From positions 1 through 8,598 of the forward strand of contig DAINCF010000301.1 in assembly GCA_036732565.1 (NCBI GenBank): a stretch of DNA of 8,598 nucleotides, written 5' to 3'. The notes under the pieces are model-generated. The model had not been told where the DNA came from and made no database searches. It saw only the letters and a list, made by a program, of their open reading frames with translations. This document shows positions 6,542-8,598 of the stretch, piece after piece. This DNA is from JAIVJN01 sp036732565. GTDB lineage: Bacteria; Acidobacteriota; Vicinamibacteria; Vicinamibacterales; UBA2999. The position numbers and the translations under genes are program-made. Each line of letters opens with the position of its first letter. Position 1 is the first letter of the stretch.

Positions 6542-8598
6542 ATGTTCACTTGGGTGCCGATTCACAAGGAAGCAGTTCGCAGGATTCTGTCGTTCTCCGA
6601 ACCGCAACAGGAGTTGCTCGCGGTCTTGCGAGAGATGGAACAGCAAGGCCTCAAGGTCATCAGCCTCGACGACAAGAGCGCAGAAGGACCTGTGCCGCTA
6701 GCCGAAATCGATCCCTTCTCATTCTTCGCTTCGTTCAACAGAGGGATCACCGAAGGCAATCGAAAAGAAGATTGGCGTTTTCTTAAGAAGAGATGGGATC
6801 TGCGGTCCAGTGTTCCTGACGATTTTGCGGGAATCCCAGTCCTGCACAACATGAAGTCCTGGTTCTTTCCGTACGTGAAATCGCGAGACAAGAATCACAT
6901 GGACGTCTTGTGGCAAGTGTTTCGACAGGCTGCCGATAACCCGGTGGAGCAAATCGACCGAGCACTCTTTGAGCGCTGCATCGCGCTTCCTCAAATCACC
7001 ACAAACAAACTCACCATCGGACTGTTCTGGGTCAATGCCGATGGCTATTTGCCAGCTGACCGAAAGACAAAGGCGTTTGTCGAAGAGAAGGGGGTAACAG
7101 AAAAGCCCAACGATCACGACAGCTACCGCCGATGGCTGGAGGAAGTGCGAGCGAAGGTTGGCATCGACTACCCGAAGATCTCGCATGATGCCCACGTTTG
7201 GGCCACCGAAGATGGCGAAGACGACGGCGACGACGACGACGAGGATGTGAAGCCAACACCGGCGCGTCGTCTGTGGGTCGTGGCCCCAGGAAGCAAAGCA
7301 AGCGAGTGGCAGACGTTCAACGACGCCGGAATTATCGGAATCGGCTGGGAGAATCTGACGGACCTCCGCGAGTACAAGGACAAGGAGGCGATTCGCAAGA
7401 AGCTTCAGGAAAGCGAAGGCGATTCATCGAAAGTCAACGACACGTTGGCATGTTGGCAGTTCGCCCACGTTATGCGGCCCGGCGACATCCTGTTCGCGAA
7501 AAAGGGCCTCAAGAAAATCGTCGGGTACGGCATCGTAAGGGGGGACTACGAGTACGATCCGAGCCGCGGGTGGTACAAACACGTACGCTCGGTTCAATGG
7601 CTCGCGAACGGCGCATGGCAGCTCCCAGAGGGAGAGCAGCTACCTGCCAAGACATTGACCAATGTCACGAAGGACCAGAATCTCGTCGACACCCTCACGA
7701 AGCTCGTCGGTCTTGATCTCGGCTCCATTGGAAAGGCCGCGCCGCAGCCAGGGAGCAAGACAATCGATCAGCACGTATCGCATTGGTGGCTTAACGCGAA
7801 CCCGAAGCAGTGGAGTTTTGAACAGGCCGCCGTTGGTACGACGCAAACATACACGTCCCACAACGAGAACGGCAACAAACGCCAAAAGTACAGGTACTTT
7901 CAAGAAGTCAAGCCTGGGGACATTCTCGTCGGGTACGTCACGAGTCCGCAGCGCGAAATCGTCGGCATTTGCAGAATCACCAAAGGGCTGCACGGCTCTC
8001 CCGACGGTGAGCGCATCGAGTTCGAGAAAATCGAACGCCTCAACAAGCCGATTCTGTACGAGACACTCAAAGCCACACCTGATCTCGAAGGGTGTGAGCC
8101 GTTGGGCAACCACCAGGGCAGTCTGTTCAAGCTCACCGAACCGGAGTACGACGTCATCCGGTCGCTCATCGACGAGGCGAATCCTCCGGAGGCTGTGCCC
8201 CCAGCGCCATACACCAAGCAGATGGCGATGCATGGCCTATTCATGCCGGAAGCGCAGTTCGACGAGGCTCTCAACGCCCTGCTCGAGAAGAAGAACCTCG
8301 TTCTCCAAGGTCCGCCCGGTGTCGGCAAGACGTTCGTGGCAGCCAGAATCGCAAAGGCGCTGATCGGGGCTGATGACCCGACACGTATCGCATCGATCCA
8401 GTTCCACCAGTCCTACTCGTACGAAGATTTCATTCAGGGCTTCAGGCCGACGGCCAAAGGCACGTTCGATCTGCGATACGGGATATTCCATCAGTTTTGT
8501 AGACGCGCCCAACGGGATGAGGCCACCGGCCGCCGATACGTCTTCATCATCGACGAGATCAATCGCGGCAACTTGAGCAGAATCTTCGGCGAGCTGAT
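6542..8598 (+). CDS. McrB-like type IV restriction protein with tandem EVE/PUA-like reader domains (3' end outside window)
   Basis: An ATG at 6542 opens a frame that runs 685 codons to the window edge without a stop. Residues 1-215 form an N-terminal region (FTWVPIHKEAV, EIDPFSFFASFNRGIT, then KLTIGLFWVNADGYLPAD) that I recall from other McrB-family proteins but cannot name. Residues 223-235 are an acidic linker. Residues about 241-390 are a PUA/EVE-like domain (RRLWVVAPG, MRPGDILFAKKG, KIVGYGIV). Residues about 411-545 are a clearer EVE domain (HWWLNANPKQWSF, VKPGDILVGYVTSPQ, IVGICRI). From about 560 comes the AAA+ domain: Walker A GPPGVGKT at 590-597, FHQSYSYEDFIQGFRP at 621-636 and Walker B FIIDEINRGNLS at 668-679, the McrB signature. 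EVE domains are known to bind modified bases, and McrB with McrC translocates on and cuts modified DNA using GTP. No McrC is visible; it is expected downstream. The role in type IV restriction is inferred from the domains. Confidence 0.92.
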   Translation, partial: MFTWVPIHKEAVRRILSFSEPQQELLAVLREMEQQGLKVISLDDKSAEGPVPLAEIDPFSFFASFNRGITEGNRKEDWRFLKKRWDLRSSVPDDFAGIPVLHNMKSWFFPYVKSRDKNHMDVLWQVFRQAADNPVEQIDRALFERCIALPQITTNKLTIGLFWVNADGYLPADRKTKAFVEEKGVTEKPNDHDSYRRWLEEVRAKVGIDYPKISHDAHVWATEDGEDDGDDDDEDVKPTPARRLWVVAPGSKASEWQTFNDAGIIGIGWENLTDLREYKDKEAIRKKLQESEGDSSKVNDTLACWQFAHVMRPGDILFAKKGLKKIVGYGIVRGDYEYDPSRGWYKHVRSVQWLANGAWQLPEGEQLPAKTLTNVTKDQNLVDTLTKLVGLDLGSIGKAAPQPGSKTIDQHVSHWWLNANPKQWSFEQAAVGTTQTYTSHNENGNKRQKYRYFQEVKPGDILVGYVTSPQREIVGICRITKGLHGSPDGERIEFEKIERLNKPILYETLKATPDLEGCEPLGNHQGSLFKLTEPEYDVIRSLIDEANPPEAVPPAPYTKQMAMHGLFMPEAQFDEALNALLEKKNLVLQGPPGVGKTFVAARIAKALIGADDPTRIASIQFHQSYSYEDFIQGFRPTAKGTFDLRYGIFHQFCRRAQRDEATGRRYVFIIDEINRGNLSRIFGEL
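7208..7246 (+). repeat. In-frame GAC-rich triplet tract encoding an acidic linker
   Basis: Thirteen codons encode only Glu, Asp and Gly (E223 to D235 of the McrB-like protein), with a core of four consecutive GAC codons at 7229-7240. The tract separates the N-terminal domain from the first EVE-like domain and probably acts as a flexible, highly negative spacer. Triplet slippage would change its length without breaking the frame. Confidence 0.75.

Noticed and set aside
7198..7716. Open frame beginning with a run of arginines
   Set aside because: This is the acidic GAC tract of the McrB-like gene read in another frame. The long frame from 6542 runs through with clear EVE domains.
7662..8363. 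233-codon + strand frame near the right edge
   Set aside because: Ser/Arg/Thr-rich out-of-frame translation overlapping the second EVE domain and Walker A of the McrB-like gene.
6542..8598. Assignment to the coiled-coil McrBC-type (CoCoNuT) systems
   Set aside because: EVE-like domains with an McrB motor fit loosely, but the visible part shows no long coiled coil, and neither McrC nor the accompanying genes are in the window.
1..8598. CRISPR array, tRNA, rRNA, insertion sequence or phase-variable invertible repeats
   Set aside because: Nearly every base is coding with gaps of 8 bases or less. I saw no repeat-spacer pattern, transposase motif, or second hsdS fragment with inverted repeats.

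Overview
The window reads as a compact bacterial DNA-defence locus on a GC-rich chromosome or contig. All genes lie on the + strand and are packed with no intergenic space longer than about 8 bases, so it looks like one transcription unit. High GC, bacterial Shine-Dalgarno-like sites and ATGA stop/start overlaps indicate a bacterium. No taxon-diagnostic gene (rRNA, tRNA or housekeeping protein) is present, so I do not assign a lineage.

Layout from left to right. (1) At 1-566 is the 3' part of a gene encoding a winged-helix DNA-binding domain joined to a minimal nucleotidyltransferase (MNT) domain; its true start lies before the window. (2) At 575-3439 is hsdR, the restriction and translocation subunit of a type I restriction-modification system, of the EcoEI/EcoAI-like kind. 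(3) At 3436-4977 is hsdS, the specificity subunit, with two target recognition domains. (4) At 4974-6533 is hsdM, the N6-adenine methyltransferase subunit. The R/S and S/M junctions are both 4-base ATGA overlaps. (5) From 6542 to the right edge is a large open reading frame with no stop in the window. It encodes an McrB-type protein: an N-terminal domain not characterised here, a very acidic linker, two EVE/PUA-like modified-base reader domains, and the start of an McrB-class AAA+ motor. The window cuts it off just after Walker B.

Working together, HsdM2-HsdS would methylate a bipartite target and HsdR would cut unmodified incoming DNA. The McrB-like protein, with an McrC nuclease expected just downstream but not visible, would attack DNA carrying foreign base modifications. 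The pair therefore covers unmodified and modified invaders. The upstream wHTH-MNT protein could be a regulator or a remnant of an older module; its C-terminal tail looks eroded. By-eye base composition differs along the window (high in hsdM, lower in the first hsdS recognition domain and in the start of the mcrB-like gene), which suggests mosaic assembly.

No RNA genes, CRISPR arrays, insertion sequences, attachment sites, terminators or long non-coding stretches were seen.
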